Source: Balanoglossus misakiensis (lineage: Eukaryota > Hemichordata). Taken from it: a DNA stretch of 64,000 bases. The stretch spans positions 19,468,001 to 19,532,000 of the forward strand of contig CM082577.2 of assembly GCA_040954595.2 (NCBI GenBank). Direction: 5' to 3'. The position numbers and the translations under genes were made by a program. Each line of letters begins with the position of its first letter. The first letter of the stretch is position 1. This document shows, piece by piece, positions 32,583 to 43,597 of this stretch. The notes under the pieces are model-generated. The model saw only the letters and a list, made by a program, of their open reading frames with translations, was not told the DNA's origin and made no database searches.

Positions 32583-34848
32583 ATAGCCAAGCGTTACTCT
32601 GAACGGCTTTAGTGGCTTCCTTGGCGAAACCGGCTAATTTGCCAGCAAACAGAGCTTTAGGGTCCAATGGCACCACACGTGCTTTGGCTTTAAGCTCATC
32701 GGTTAATTGAACGGAGGGGCGATTGAGAAACGCATCTCGTTCCAATAATTGAAGCATGGCATGACTACGAACGGAAAACTCGAGACTATGCACTAGGGTA
32801 TTACCGATAGCTCGAGTTAAGTCCGCAAACTGGCTGGGGTGCTCAGGGGACTCTGCGATGCGCACTAATTGTGCCACGAACCAGTCCAAATGAGAAATTG
32901 TCCGCACCGTTGCATTAACAGACTGTCCAAGGATCCGCAATGCCGTGCGGTCAATTGGGACAGTTTTAAATGCTCCAGCTTGATTATCCACTTTGACGGC
33001 ATCCTCATCTAATTTAGGGAGGCCAGCCGAAAACAATGAGTCATGCGTCTTATATCGCTTGTTGCGCAACAGACTGGATGCTGCCGGTAGTCTACCGATA
33101 GGTAATGGCAGCGTGTTGGGGCTAGTTCCTGCTATCTCTCGCTGTACTCTCTCTATGGTGGTACTCAGTGCAAGAGAATTAGGCAGTGAACGGAGATCGG
33201 TCTGTTTCTTTGTTGGATCGACAAACGCCAACACATGAGATTCAGGCCGAGGAGGTAGTGGAGGGGGAGGGCATTCCTCCCCGAACGTCTCATAAACATA
33301 CCCATAGCAACGGTGGAAATAACTGTCTGACTTTCTTGACCCAGTATCTCCAATGTTGGACTGTGTGTCATAACTGTCGACTTCCTGTTGTGTTGACCTA
33401 GCTTCGCTGGCAACCGACTGGATAGCGACCGCGTCTGACTCATTACCCTCCAACTCGCGGTCCTCGGAGGGAGCGCGTACGGAAAGGGAGTCAGGGTCGA
33501 CGACATTACGGCGAGAGGGGGAGACTGACGATTCAATATCGTCATCATCATCCTCACTGGACGCCAGAGAAGCATAACGCTGAAGTGCGTCGCGAGACTG
33601 AGACGTATGTTTCTTAGCAACGGCGCGTGCAACCTGATAATCGGATCTATCCGCTGAAGGTTGTCCTGCCGAAACAGTATGTACACTATGTGTCGACTGG
33701 CTTGACCCGTTGCTAGGGGCGCCAGGACGACTAACACTAGCAGAAGGGACGTGTGCGCGTTAGCCGCTATGTCCTATGCTCGCTGAGGCAGAACGATGAG
33801 TCTGCCGAGAGGTAGGCCTTCCCGTCGAAGACGGCTGACTTTGCAGTGGTACAGTCCCAATCTGGTCTGGGGTTCCCATAGGAAGCCCTGTTGCCATGGG
33901 GATAGGCTGCTGAAACCCTGGTTGCGTAACGTTCGACTCATTTGGAGGGCGGTACGACATTTGTTGTCCTGAGACATAAGGGTTAGGGTAATTCCAAACC
34001 GGGGGCTGATAATACATACCCGGATGGAACACCTGGGGATAATTTCCATACGGCTGAAAAGTGCCGGATTGTTGGAAATCCCTCTGAAAATTGCCCTGAG
34101 TAGGTATACCATGAGAAAACATCGAACCTTGGTACCGTATAGGGTATTGGTTGACGTTAGGATAACCTGGAAATACCTCAGCTGGGGCAGGCCCTGTTTG
34201 AACTGCTCCAGTGTGTTGCTGAAAAGGTCCCCCGAAAACCTGATTATTTGTCACAGTACGTGTCGGTTCGGGTGCCCTAGCAACGGAAGCAGATTGCGCG
34301 GGAACGGAATTGCTACTTTGTACGCAAGTGATTCCGTTTGGCGCGAAAATATCATGGGCAGATTGCACGGGAACGGAATTGCTACTTTGTACGCAAGTGA
34401 TTCCGTTTGGCGCGAAAATATCACGGGCAGAAACCACGGGAGAAGACAACTGAGTTGTCTCACCGGGGTTAATAAACCCTTCGGAAAATTCCGATAGTGG
34501 TCTAGCATCACTTACCGTATGACGGGAAGGCAATACGTCCGTTTTCTTAGGAGTTTGCCTGCCCTGTATGGCACTAATTTCAGTGTTGGTATTGTCGGCC
34601 GAATGAGCACGATCGTGACCAACGCCTCGCAAGTCAGAGATTGACAATGACGGGCCAGCCTCGGGGATGTCCGCGGTGGCAACGTCGAGCGAGGGGGCGA
34701 AATTAGACCAATCTTTCTGTGTCCACGAAGAGCAAATGTCACAAGGCTGAGCCTGTTTGCATGCTCGGCAAAAGGAACACAGACGATGCTTATCTAGCAG
34801 TGAGAACTGCTGACCACAATCACACGTTCGATTCGAATGAGAAGCCAT
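32371..34848 (-). pseudogene. DIRS gag-like ORF with one premature stop
   Basis: A single frame from ATG at 34848 to 32371. It begins ASHSNRTCDCGQQFSLLDKH and has a Cys-rich N-terminus (CxC...CxxCxxC...CxxC), then a Gln/Pro/Tyr-rich middle (NPYVSGQQMSYRPP), an acidic-proline part (EECPPPPLPPRPE) and a basic Lys-rich tail. Such proteins are thought to package DIRS RNA. A TAA at 33760-33762 interrupts the frame. A 69-bp direct duplication (about 34297-34430) repeats SAHDIFAPNGITCVQSSNSV. No similarity to retroviral capsids was recognised. Confidence 0.8.
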
Positions 34849-35378
34849 GATCGGCAAGGAATCGGAACGAGTGATGAACAAAATAACAATAAAATATTCA
34901 AGAAACACTGAAAACGGTCTATGAATACTAGAGAAACCTCTATAAGCAACCGTAAACAAACTCGGTCGACGTGAAAAACGCGCCGAGTGGAAAAAACAAC
35001 GTATATAGCGTCTAAGCAAGCTGCGTGTACCGCTGAAATAATCACACGCGGACACGGCAAAAAAGTCCAAAAAATCGTTGAAAGACAAAAATTAGCGGAA
35101 TCGCTAACAGAGATCAACGAAATATGATATCCAACAAGGGAAAAATCACTTAGCTGTCGATCCTAGAGCAGAAAAAGCAGCCGCGACGAAGGAACTTGCA
35201 CGGAGCGGAGAACAGAGATGTCCGATGCAGTCTCTGCAAGGTATTAAACTGAGGAGCTAGGGGGTCCTGTGACCCAGGTCACAGGATAGTCTAGGCTAAA
35301 AGTTCTAATCTTGCAATTAACGGAGCCTGAGGTATTAATTCCCGAAAGTTTGGTGGGTAAGTATTCAATGTACAGAAT
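34849..35378 (-). promoter_or_regulatory. DIRS right terminal repeat and leader
   Basis: Region upstream of gag, including the right inverted repeat 35245-35375. In DIRS elements this end carries the promoter and start of the genomic RNA; I see no certain TATA box. The frame of gag stays open upstream to 35088 but the Cys-rich start at 34848 is the better start. Confidence 0.5.
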
Positions 35379-35540
35379 AGTTTTTGTCCAGTCAGGATTT
35401 TTGTGTGTCAACAATACTATTGTCCAGCTGTAACTGAGTACTTTTCCTTTTACAATTGTTTTTTTTCTTAAATGTGCATTCTTGGGCAACATAGCATGAT
35501 GTCTTCCCAGTCTTGCCGATTGTACAGAAAAACTACTCAC

Positions 35541-35682
35541 CCGAATGTCCTGTCAAGATCTGACAGTTCATAGTTGTAAGTTCAAATATACGAATCTGTT
35601 CGCTGTTTGTTGCCACAGCAATATGAGTCTCTTTCTCTCCCATAAACTTAATGTCAAGTATTTCATCATTGTAACCCACAAA
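35541..35682 (-). CDS. TBL3: TBL3 exon E (WD40 repeat)
   Basis: 142 bases coding FVGYNDEILDIKFMGEKETH, then IAVATNSEQIRIFEL and CQILTGHS. It matches FAGYSEEVLDVRFLGPEDSH...FELQTSACQILHGH of TBL3. Acceptor ATTACAG|TTT, donor TCGG|GTGAGT. The final G joins AC of exon F to give Asp. Only 162 bases separate it from the right end of the DIRS element in the next intron. Confidence 0.95.
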
Positions 35683-35748
35683 CTGTAATGAACAATGCAA
35701 AGACAATACATGACACATACCGGTATTGTGAAAGCCACTATGACAGAA

Positions 35749-35921
35749 CTTCATGAACTCTGCGCCCGATCTGTGTCATATGGAATTCTGTTCACAAGTG
35801 ATGCCGTGTATCCTGCGCCATACTTTCACAAGCGTAGCGAAAGTATAGCAGAATACTCCGTATCACAAGTGAAAATAACTACCTTACGGCACAGATCGTG
35901 CGCAGAGGTCATGGAGTTTCG
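35749..35921. repeat. Long imperfect palindrome
   Basis: Arms from TGAACTCTGCGCCCGATCTG to CAGATCGTGCGCAGAGGTCA. The apex CATACTTTCACAAGCGTAGC GAAAGTATAG pairs tightly. It directly follows exon E in the intron. Confidence 0.7.
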
Positions 35922-36885
35922 ATTGCAGTGTTGTGATTTTAATACAGTGATGCCCCAGAGGCAATGCAACCCAGAGACGGCCGATCATTGGACAAAATGA
36001 TGCAACCTCTGTTATGCAAAGTAGGGTCATGTCAGGTCATTTCATCAGTGGTTTAACTCAGGTCGTGAAATCCCATTGTTAATTTTTCAGAAAACTAGCG
36101 ATAGCAAGAGATTTTCGTAATTTTCGAGGTTCCCAAACATACTGACAACTTAATGTTTTGTTATTCTGACAATAGTTTTAATACAAAGGATAATACAACC
36201 CAATGCTTCAGTGATCATAACCAAGTTCTAGTGTTCTTGGCGTTCAATGTTTAGAAACAGAACGTAGTCACACTTTCTTACTCATTTGCATAAAATGCCA
36301 TGAAATACCAAAACATAATTAAATGGACACGTGACTAATTTGCATAGTTATTTCATGGCTTTTAGTAATCTAAATTCACTCTATATGCAAGTGTTGACAT
36401 GTTATACGTGGGGTTTGTTGTAAATATCAAGAAAAAAACTAACCAAGTGTATAACAGAACTTGCTTGTCAATAATTTATTCAACAAAACTCCGAAAAATT
36501 GAATGTTGAAAGGGACTTTTTTTCTTCATTCTCACAGTAATGTGAGGCAATTCTTCGATATCAAATGATGTCAGATGCGTTCAGGCGCTGTTTACATTGG
36601 CATTCAAATCTCCAGCTGACGGGGAACATCAGGAACATGGTACAGACAACAAGTGTGCAGACGAAGCGCCATGTGGCTGATGAGGCACCATGCCTGATAC
36701 ATGTTATATGTCTGGCGGTTTTAAAGTATACCCAGAACATACCCGGAAAAACTTTTACTGGATGCTGGAATAATGTTTGCCCTTCACTATGGCCAGATAA
36801 CATGATTGATATTAAAGAATACCAAAGTTATATAACAGTGAACCACAGAATAAACTGCAGTACATTTGCAATAATTAGAGAATAA
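35922..36885. other. Intron sequence, nothing recognised
   Basis: AT-rich TBL3 intron between exons E and D. Short open frames on both strands near 36565-36880 show no known family. Confidence 0.4.
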
Positions 36886-37010
36886 TGTACGCCCCAAAGA
36901 CCCATAGTGGACGAAAGCACACATTGTGCGACATAATGTACAAGGCGAAAGACGCACACTTCATGGAGTACAATGTGTGCTTGAGTCCATTATAGGTCTT
37001 TGGAGCGTAC
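36886..37010. repeat. Imperfect palindrome, about 125 bp
   Basis: Outer arms ATGTACGCCCCAAAGACC and GGTCTTTGGAGCGTACAT; inner arms GCACACATTGT and ACAATGTGTGC. The centre is ACAAGGCGAAAGACGCAC. Confidence 0.7.
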
Positions 37011-37722
37011 ATGATTCTTATTATTTTATAGTTTTGTCAATGCCAGTGAATTTGAATTTCAAAAATCTTTAAAATACAATAGGTGCGAAAAACTCAGACT
37101 CGGTCACGGAGATCGAAAACGGAGCAATGGCGTTAACAACGGATCAGGGGATCACGGTCAATTGGTGTACTTTTCATTTCTGGCATTCTATTCAAACATC
37201 AGGAAATAAATAATGAAGGTTTATTAACGCATGTGAAAATTCATTTAAGGGTTCTGCTGAAAAATATAGTTTCGATTTATGTGAAATCTTGTTGAGGATT
37301 CGGGGAATATTTGTTTTTGTTTGCGTTCTCAGGAAAGTTCACGTATACGGGCGCTCGGAAGGTTGCAATACATAAACAAACTCGCCCTTCTCCGTACAGC
37401 GTAGACAACATGACAGTGACACTTGCAGCATAACTTTTTTACGTATAGTTTCGTTGACATGACTTCCTGGTACATGGTACACAGTATGTATGATGAACGA
37501 ATGTCAAATCCAGCATCTAAGGTCATTTTACACAGTCACATTTTGTAGGGGCTCTGCCTTACTGAAGACAAATTAACACCTGAAAGAAGCAGACTTTGAT
37601 CCTGCTTATATCCATGTTTTTTCTTCTGTTATACCAAAATGCTAATGTCTCAATGTGGAAATATGAAGATGCATTATAAAGTAATCAAAGGACTGTTTTG
37701 CAAACTGATGTTGTTCTCTTAC
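37011..37722. other. Intron sequence, nothing recognised
   Basis: No shared repeat or exon between the palindrome and exon D. Confidence 0.4.
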
Positions 37723-37934
37723 CTGTTTGAGTAACTCAAATCTTTCAGCTTTATACAGTATTATGTTGTGATCAAATGTTACCACGATGATGGCATCCAA
37801 AGCTTCACACATCTGTAAGTTAATAATATTGGTGGTTGGCTGCCCATCCCCAATAGCTGAGGATTTCTTTGTGACACTGTTCTCTTGTGTGTACACACAC
37901 TGGCCACTTCTACTGTTCCAGACTCTCAACAAAC
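37723..37934 (-). CDS. TBL3: TBL3 exon D (WD40 repeats)
   Basis: 212 bases, the longest exon here, coding LLRVWNSRSGQCVYTQENS through the next strand VTFDHNIILYKAERFELLKQ. Vertebrate TBL3 has TLRVWEAASGQCVYTQAQ and TADHNLLLYEARSLRLQKQ at the same place. The acidic or Ser-rich loop between them (KKSSAIGDGQPTTN) is species-specific. Acceptor TAAAAG|GT, donor CAG|GTAAGA, ending in phase 0. Confidence 0.95.
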
Positions 37935-38498
37935 CTTTTAAGATACACAAAAAAGTACAGATAAATATCAACGACTTAAAGGCACATAAGCAGGAACTTT
38001 CGGGATAATTATCATAATTTTTGTTTCAAACTGTACTGCCATTAGTCAATGCAGATGAAGGCATTGAACTATACACAAGCATTATAAGCCCTAAATATGA
38101 GTGCATATGCAAGTTTTAACCAGATAAATAATACAGCTTTGCTGCAAGCGAATATGGCCGTCACCGTGGGAAAATGCAAGAAACAATGAAAACGTTGCAT
38201 TTCCGGTTATGAAACTTCATAAACAAAACATGATCTCATCCACTTGAGCTCATGGAAGTAAATGTACTCCGCTGAGACATTACATTTTCATTGCAATATT
38301 GCACTTTTTTAAAAATTGCAGGAATTTTCGTTTTTCTTTAATTTTTGGCCATTTTGTCATAAATAAGTGTTGAGCTTGATATATTATCATGAAATATCAT
38401 TTAATAGACATAATTAAAAGCATATATGAGATTATTTAAAACTCTAATTTTTTTATCCAGTTGCAGCTCATGTACCTTTAACACAGCATTCGGGGAAG
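37935..38498. other. Intron sequence, nothing recognised
   Basis: AT-rich stretch between exon D and the LINE fragment. Confidence 0.4.
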
Positions 38499-38978
38499 GT
38501 AATCTTTCAGTCTCTCAGAAACAAGGGGTAATTGTTCTGCTTGAGAAAAAAGGTATCTGAAAAACTGGAGACCAACAAAATAGGTACCAAATGCTTAGCA
38601 AAACGGTTGGAAAAAATCCTCCCACACATTATTCCCGAATCCCAAACAGCCTTTGTTAAAAACAGGTTCATTGGTGATGGGGTTAGACTTGCTGAAAATA
38701 TCCTAGACTACACGAAAGAGCTTAATAACCTTCCTTGTGTCCTGTTTTCCTGCTTACAATTGACTTTGAGATAGCCTTTGATTCAGTGGAGTGGCAATTT
38801 TTGCACAAAACCCTGGATGCATTTAATTTTGGCCCATCCTTTCAGCACTGGATCAAAGTATACTATACAGACATCTCCAGTTGTGTTATGAACAAGGGCT
38901 TCAGCTCCGGTTACTTTCCCCTGGGACGTGGAGTGAGGCAGGGAGATTCTATCTCTCCCATGTTGTTTATATTGGTGC
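38499..38978 (+). pseudogene. L1/Tx1-like LINE reverse transcriptase fragment
   Basis: Frames joined by small shifts read LSVSQKQGVIVLLEKKG, LPHIIPESQTAFVKNRFIGD, then IDFEIAFDSVEWQFLHKTLD, FNFGPSFQHWIKVYYTDISS and RGVRQGDSISPMLFILVL. These are RT blocks 1-4 of L1/Tx1-type non-LTR elements; the catalytic YxDD block is absent. A Gypsy element is inserted at its right end and the same block resumes at 42245 (LEVFLCSL). Dead fragment. Confidence 0.85.
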
Positions 38979-39148
38979 TGTCATGTCTGTACTAACTAGC
39001 TCATGAATATGTATGATGTGTTGCCTTGGGACGCAATGCATGCTGGGGGATGTCTATTAAAGATGGCTGACTAGTGTGAAAATAAGTAAACTTGTATGTG
39101 TGGTTTAATCCTGTATCACCTCCGACATCCTTGCCAGAGGATGTTACA
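38979..39148 (+). repeat. Gypsy 5' LTR
   Basis: 170 bp, TGTCATGTCTG...GATGTTACA, with TG/CA ends. Differs from the 3' LTR at about four positions. TATTAAAG near 39055 may serve as a TATA-like element. Confidence 0.92.
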
Positions 39149-39150
39149 AC

Positions 39151-39163
39151 TGGCGACGAGGAT
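39151..39163 (+). other. Primer binding site
   Basis: TGGCGACGAGGAT lies two bases after the 5' LTR. It complements the 3' end of an animal serine tRNA (ends CTCGTCGCCA, from memory), a plausible primer. Confidence 0.6.
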
Positions 39164-39203
39164 AAAGTTTTAAACATCGTCAAAGCCGTGGTACGATTCT
39201 GCG

Positions 39204-40166
39204 ATGGCTGGAATCAATATTGGCGACGTAGCGGGCATCAAAACATTTGACCCAACTGGCGACCCGAACAGTGTTGGCACACGCTAGAAACGATGGCTGA
39301 AAAGTTTTGACATGTATGCAGACAGTAAAGGACTGATAGTTGAAGAAGAGAAGGACGATAACAAACAACAAAGAAGAGCGCCGCTTCTTCATTCAGCAGG
39401 TGAGGAAGTGCAGGCGATTTTTGAGACACTGGAGAACACGGGCGGTGTAAAAGACTATACAAAAGCAGAACAGGCGCTCAGCAACCACTTCAAAACGCAA
39501 GTAAACACTACCTTCCAGAACCATCTGTTCAGAGCGATACAACAGCATGCAAACGAAAGTGTCGCCCAATTTGTGACTAGGCTGAGACAAGCTCTGAAAG
39601 ACTGTGATTATGGTGACCAGTCAGATAAACAGATACGAGATCAGGTTGTTGAAAATTGTCGATCAACCGAGCTACGCAGGAAACTGTTGGAGAAAGGAAA
39701 AGCACTGACATTGAAGGACGTGCTAGAAATTTCCTCAGCGTATGAAGCTGTCCAGACACAACTCGAAGGTATGTCGGCCAAGAGTAACATTTCAGCAGTC
39801 AACCGTGTATATGGGAATGGTTCAGATGAAAAGCCATTTCGTAGAGAAACCAATACACAGAAACCATCTGGCAGTGGTAACTGTTATCGGTGTGGCAGAG
39901 CAGGACACTATGGAAGAGACCCTGAATGTCCCGCCAGAGGAAAAACCTGTACAAAGTGCGGTAAGCCAGACCATTTTGCAAGCCAGTGCAAAACGAAATC
40001 AGCTGATCCAAAATCACCCAGACAAGCCAACTTTTCAAAAGGAAACAGAAAAGGGAAACCTAAACAGTCGGTTAGTCACGTGGACACACGTTTACTGTCC
40101 GGCAGCAGTGGGGTGTGGAGAAATTCGAAATCACAGTTGGTGGACTTCCAATCAATATGGTTATAG
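39204..40166 (+). pseudogene. Gypsy gag with premature stop
   Basis: Frame from ATG 39204 (AGINIGDVAGIKTFDPTGDP) with an in-frame TAG at 39285-39287, open afterwards. The capsid-like region includes FRAIQQHANESVAQFVTRLR. Two CCHC zinc knuckles follow near residues 230-275 (CYRCGRAGHYGRDPEC and CTKCGKPDHFASQC), which bind element RNA. The frame ends in the region where protease starts in another frame. Confidence 0.85.
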
Positions 40167-41088
40167 ATTCAGGAGCCAGCAGTAACGTGATAGATAAACA
40201 CCTGTGGTGCGAACTGAAAAAAAAGAAAATTAAATGCATAAAAAGTACAAAAGGCTCGACGAAAAAGCTGTAAGCGTATGGAGCCAGTGAACCGCTAAAA
40301 TTGATGGGAAGTTTCACAGCAGTGACAAAATATGCTGACACAGAGGTCAAAGCAGAATACTTTGTCATTGATGGCAACGGAGAACCACTACTAGGCAAAG
40401 AAACCGCTATCCAACTCGGTGTATTACAGCTGGGGCCGAACATCAATGTTATCCAGAGTGAGGCAGCAATCTTTGAAAAGTATGCAGATGTCTTCAAAGG
40501 TGTTGGGAAGCTGAAGGACTACCAACTCAAGCTGCACATTGATGCGGACGTGACGCCAGTGGCACAGCCAGTACGATGCACGCCATTCAGCCAACGCGAT
40601 AAGGTGAAAGCGAAAATTGATGAATTGATCGAGATGGACATCATAGAACCCGTTGATGGCCCGACGCCATGGGTCAGTCCTGTTGTCGTGGTACCCAAGC
40701 CGAATGGGGAAATCCGTCTGAGTGTAGACATGAGACAGGCGAACCGAGCTATCATTTGTGAACGTCATCCAATACCAACAGTGGACGAAATTCTACAAGA
40801 TGTTAACCAAAGTACCGTGTTTATCAAGCTCGACCTGAAATGGGGATTCCATCAGCTTGAACTTGACCCTGAAGCATGAAGCATCACAACATTCGTCACA
40901 CACTGTGGGTTGTACAGATACAAACGTCTTATGTTTGGGATCAACGCAGCACCAGAGATATACCAACATGTAATACAGCAGGTATTGCAAGGTTGCAGGG
41001 TGTTGCCAACATATCGGATGATCTGTTTATACACGCGAAAGATGAAGCGGAACACAACCAGCGAATATTTAGCGAAGAACGGAATTGA
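40116..41088 (+). pseudogene. Gypsy protease and reverse transcriptase, broken
   Basis: Protease: INMVIDSGASSNVI with the D-S-G active site. In-frame stop TAA at 40271. RT: YADVFKGVGKLKDYQLKLHI, WVSPVVVVPKPNGEIRLSVD, FIKLDLKWGFHQLELDPEA (catalytic Asp in LDL). TGA at 40877-40879. Then THCGLYRYKRLMFGINAAPE and, after a frame change near 40995, ISDDLFIHAKDEAEHN, the catalytic DD block. The frame ends at the deletion junction, so RNase H is absent. Confidence 0.88.
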
Positions 41089-41092
41089 GCAC

Positions 41093-41739
41093 CGTACCAT
41101 ATGATTACTCCGCTATGGCCTCAAGCCAACGGTGAGGTAGAGCGTCAGAATCAATCTCTCCTCAAACGTATGCAGATAGCACAAGCACAGCAAAAGGACT
41201 GGAAGAGTGAGATCAGAGCATATCTCCGTGCATACAGATCGACACCACATCCAACAACAGGAGTCAGTCCTGCAGAAATGCTGTACGGAAGGAAATTGCG
41301 TACTAAACTACCCGATTTGAGAGAAAGCCATGAAGTCGATGGGGTTAGAGATCGTGAGGCTGAGATGAAGGCTAAAGCCAAGATATACGCAGATAAAAGA
41401 AAACGAGCGACGTCATCTGACTTGCTACCAGGTGACAAGGTGTTAGTCAGACAGAAGAAAGAAAACAAGTTATCGACACCATTTGCCAAAGAGCCATATG
41501 AAGTTGTCGAGAAAGCAGGAAACAGTGTGGTGGTGGAATCACCTGAGGGAGTGCAGTACAAGAGGAATTCAACCCATGTGAAGAAATATGTGGAAAGAGC
41601 GGAATCATCTTGTGAGGCAGTTGATACACCTACTGAAATACCTGAAATTCCAGTGGAATCCACCGATTCAGGAAGGTCTCCAAGGCCAACGCGTACTTCA
41701 TCACTGCCTAAGAAATATGATGATTTTGAAAGGGTGTAG
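41093..41739 (+). pseudogene. Gypsy integrase C-terminal part
   Basis: Begins within the core just before the last catalytic Glu region: PLWPQANGEVERQNQSLLKR, with the E of NGEVER. Then RAYRSTPHPTTGVSPAEMLY, LLPGDKVLVRQKKENK (an SH3-like DNA-binding part) and a Ser/Pro-rich tail. The zinc-binding N-terminus and first two catalytic acids are deleted. Confidence 0.88.
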
Positions 41740-42054
41740 GCGGATCGCTGCCCTTAGCCTTATCCTAATTTAGTGCATTTGTTGAAAGTAGTTATCCAGT
41801 TGTTGAAATTTCAGAGTTAAAGTTTCCATTCGTCTGAACACTGAATTGCAGAAACATTTGCAGAGAGCATGTTTTGAACAATGACAATATGAACATGTGT
41901 TGATATCACAAACTGTTGGAACTCTGTGATCAGTGATGAACACTTGAACAGTACCAGTATTACGGAATCAGTTTGTTCTTGTTGTTGGTTGGAAAAAAAA
42001 GTAGCACTCAGTTTCAGAAAAGAAATGAAAAGAAAAGTAACACTCTTCAATTCC

Positions 42055-42068
42055 GAGAAAAGAAGGGA
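42055..42068 (+). other. Polypurine tract
   Basis: GAGAAAAGAAGGGA directly before the 3' LTR, the usual primer for plus-strand DNA synthesis. Confidence 0.85.
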
Positions 42069-42239
42069 TGTCATGTCTGTACTAACTAGCTCATGAATAT
42101 GTATGATGTGTTGCCTTGGTAATGCAATGCATGCTGGGGGATGTATATTAAAGATGGCTGACTAGTGTGAAAATAAGTAAACTTGTATGTGTGGTTTAAT
42201 CCGGTATCACCTCCGACATCCTTGCCAGAGGATGTTACA
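42069..42239 (+). repeat. Gypsy 3' LTR
   Basis: 171 bp, nearly identical to the 5' LTR (changes at GGTAATGC, GTATATTA and CCGGTATC). Followed by GGTGC. Confidence 0.92.
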
Positions 42240-42244
42240 GGTGC

Positions 42245-42290
42245 TTGAGGTTTTTCTTTGCTCACTGCACGCAGATTCCATGTACTACAC
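42245..42290 (+). pseudogene. LINE fragment continuing after the Gypsy insertion
   Basis: In frame with the LINE block before the insertion it reads (V)LEVFLCSL, the expected continuation of FILVLEV. Similarity fades after a few residues. Confidence 0.6.
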
Positions 42291-42600
42291 TGTTACCTTA
42301 TCTAGTACCTAGACTTTTGGGTTCCTCCCTGACACCAACGTCAAGCAAAATGTACAAGATTTTGGACATGGTTATAAAACTGGTCATTTGTGAAAAGGCT
42401 CCACCCAAGAAATATGACATCGCTATGATCATTATCACAGAGCAACAGCCAATCACAGGTGGGTTAAGTTAGGTGACTGACTTCAGTGACATCATACGTC
42501 TTGGCTTCAGCCTTTTCACATTCAAATACACTGCTAGACATAGTTGAGAAACCTCCATATAGGTACTACACTTACTATTAACAAACAGGGATCTCCCAAC
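42291..42600. other. Intron sequence, nothing recognised
   Basis: No shared repeat or further LINE coding recognised. Confidence 0.4.
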
Positions 42601-42668
42601 CCTCAGAGCAGTGCCGGAAAATATGAATATTCATATTCATTAAAATTCATAAGTTAATAAATATTAAA

Positions 42669-42997
42669 GCAATAAAACACCCCCAGCCATGGTATACCAC
42701 GAGATTTTGACCAGTTCACGACATACATGTATACGCACGAGCGATAGCGAGTGCGTATATTGAGTTGAACTGGTCAAAATCTCGTGGTATACCATGGCTG
42801 GGGGTGTTTTATTGCTATTATATTATACCAGTATATTGAAACTTTGCATAAAACATTTTAAAAAGGCATTTTCTTTGACTATGAGTTTTGCGTGATATAA
42901 GACTGTGGTATATGACTAATATATCACAGTCACGTGTCGTGTCTCGACCAATAAAATAGCGTGATTTACACCATCAATATACTGGTATAATATAATC
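42669..42997. repeat. Long near-perfect palindrome plus outer inverted repeat
   Basis: Arms of about 55 bases: GCAATAAAACACCCCCAGCC ATGGTATACCACGAG to its complement ending at 42824. The apex is TATACGCACGAGCGATAGCG AGTGCGTATA. A second inverted pair, TATATTATACCAGTATATTG and CAATATACTGGTATAATATA, frames 42817-42997. No protein. Confidence 0.8.
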
Positions 42998-43246
42998 ATG
43001 AACATCTCAACTTTTCCTGTTTTCACTCGTCCAACAACAAACATTTTATTATAAATTTACTACTGGATATAATTGAACTTAGAAAAGTATTTCTAGCAAA
43101 TCATGTTTGTGTACAGTGTGGTGAAATAGTGAAAGAGTTACAAAAAGTAAGACATTCACTCAAACATGCTACAATTTGTTACAATTGACTTGAGTAAATA
43201 CTAAGATAGCTGTGGTAACGCTGCTGTGAAAAAAAATCACTGGTCT
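42998..43246. other. Short intron stretch, nothing recognised
   Basis: No repeat shared with the rest of the window. Confidence 0.4.
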
Positions 43247-43587
43247 GTTTACGTACGAGTACACGGGTTAACACTCCAGCAGTGAACTTTGACCCTCACT
43301 TACTACCGTTGAGCGAGATCCTTATTAGCATATTAATAGCAGTCACTTCCAGCGGGTAGTACTCCTTGGAAAATCGGCTGAAATATGTAAACCGACCAGT
43401 GATTTTTTCACGAAAGGAGTTTTGGGACCAGAAATAATCAGAGTTCAGGTTTGTATAGGTCGTTTTATTGAATCATGCTCACTTTGTTTTCTGTTGCCAT
43501 TCAACCCAAGCTGGGTCGTTGCAACTGCACGATTAGAATGGGAGTTGGGCCGCAGCTGTCCGTGGGGGTATTCAGCCCCCTCCCCCC
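43247..43587 (+). repeat. Family C-related fragment
   Basis: Matches 9705-10021 closely (CACGAAAGGAGTTTTGGGAC, GTATAGGTCGTTTTATTGAA, GCTGTCCGTGGG) and more weakly 62000-62430. It ends in a C run and A run where family D starts. Confidence 0.65.
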
Positions 43588-43597
43588 AAAAAAAAAA

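Larger units (their letters stand above)
28575..35378 (-). mobile_element. DIRS-type retrotransposon, end-to-end copy
   Basis: 6.8 kb element in the TBL3 intron between exons F and E. It has terminal inverted repeats (28575-28734 and 35245-35375), an internal complementary region (29264-29352) matching both outer ends joined together, and a coding order on the minus strand of gag, reverse transcriptase, RNase H and tyrosine recombinase. This is the defining layout of DIRS elements, which replicate through a circular DNA and integrate by recombinase instead of integrase. No classical target duplication; AAT is present at both borders (28575-28577 and 35376-35378). Damage: a stop in gag, a 2-base loss between RT and RNase H, and a frameshift in the recombinase, so it is not autonomous now. 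Confidence 0.93.
38979..42239 (+). mobile_element. Ty3/Gypsy LTR retrotransposon (Mag-like), internally deleted
   Basis: 3.26 kb bounded by near-identical LTRs, flanked by the 5-bp duplication GGTGC (38974-38978, 42240-42244), and inserted in a LINE fragment. It has a primer site, gag with two zinc knuckles, protease, reverse transcriptase and the C-terminal part of integrase. RNase H and most of integrase are deleted between about 41060 and 41090. The RT motif ISDDLFIH and the two-knuckle gag resemble the Mag lineage. The LTRs differ at only about four positions, so insertion was fairly recent, yet several stops are present. Confidence 0.92.

Noticed and set aside
33165-33737. 190-codon minus-strand frame in DIRS
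   Set aside because: Out of phase with gag, which continues through this segment with acidic, Ser-rich sequence; it is a shadow.
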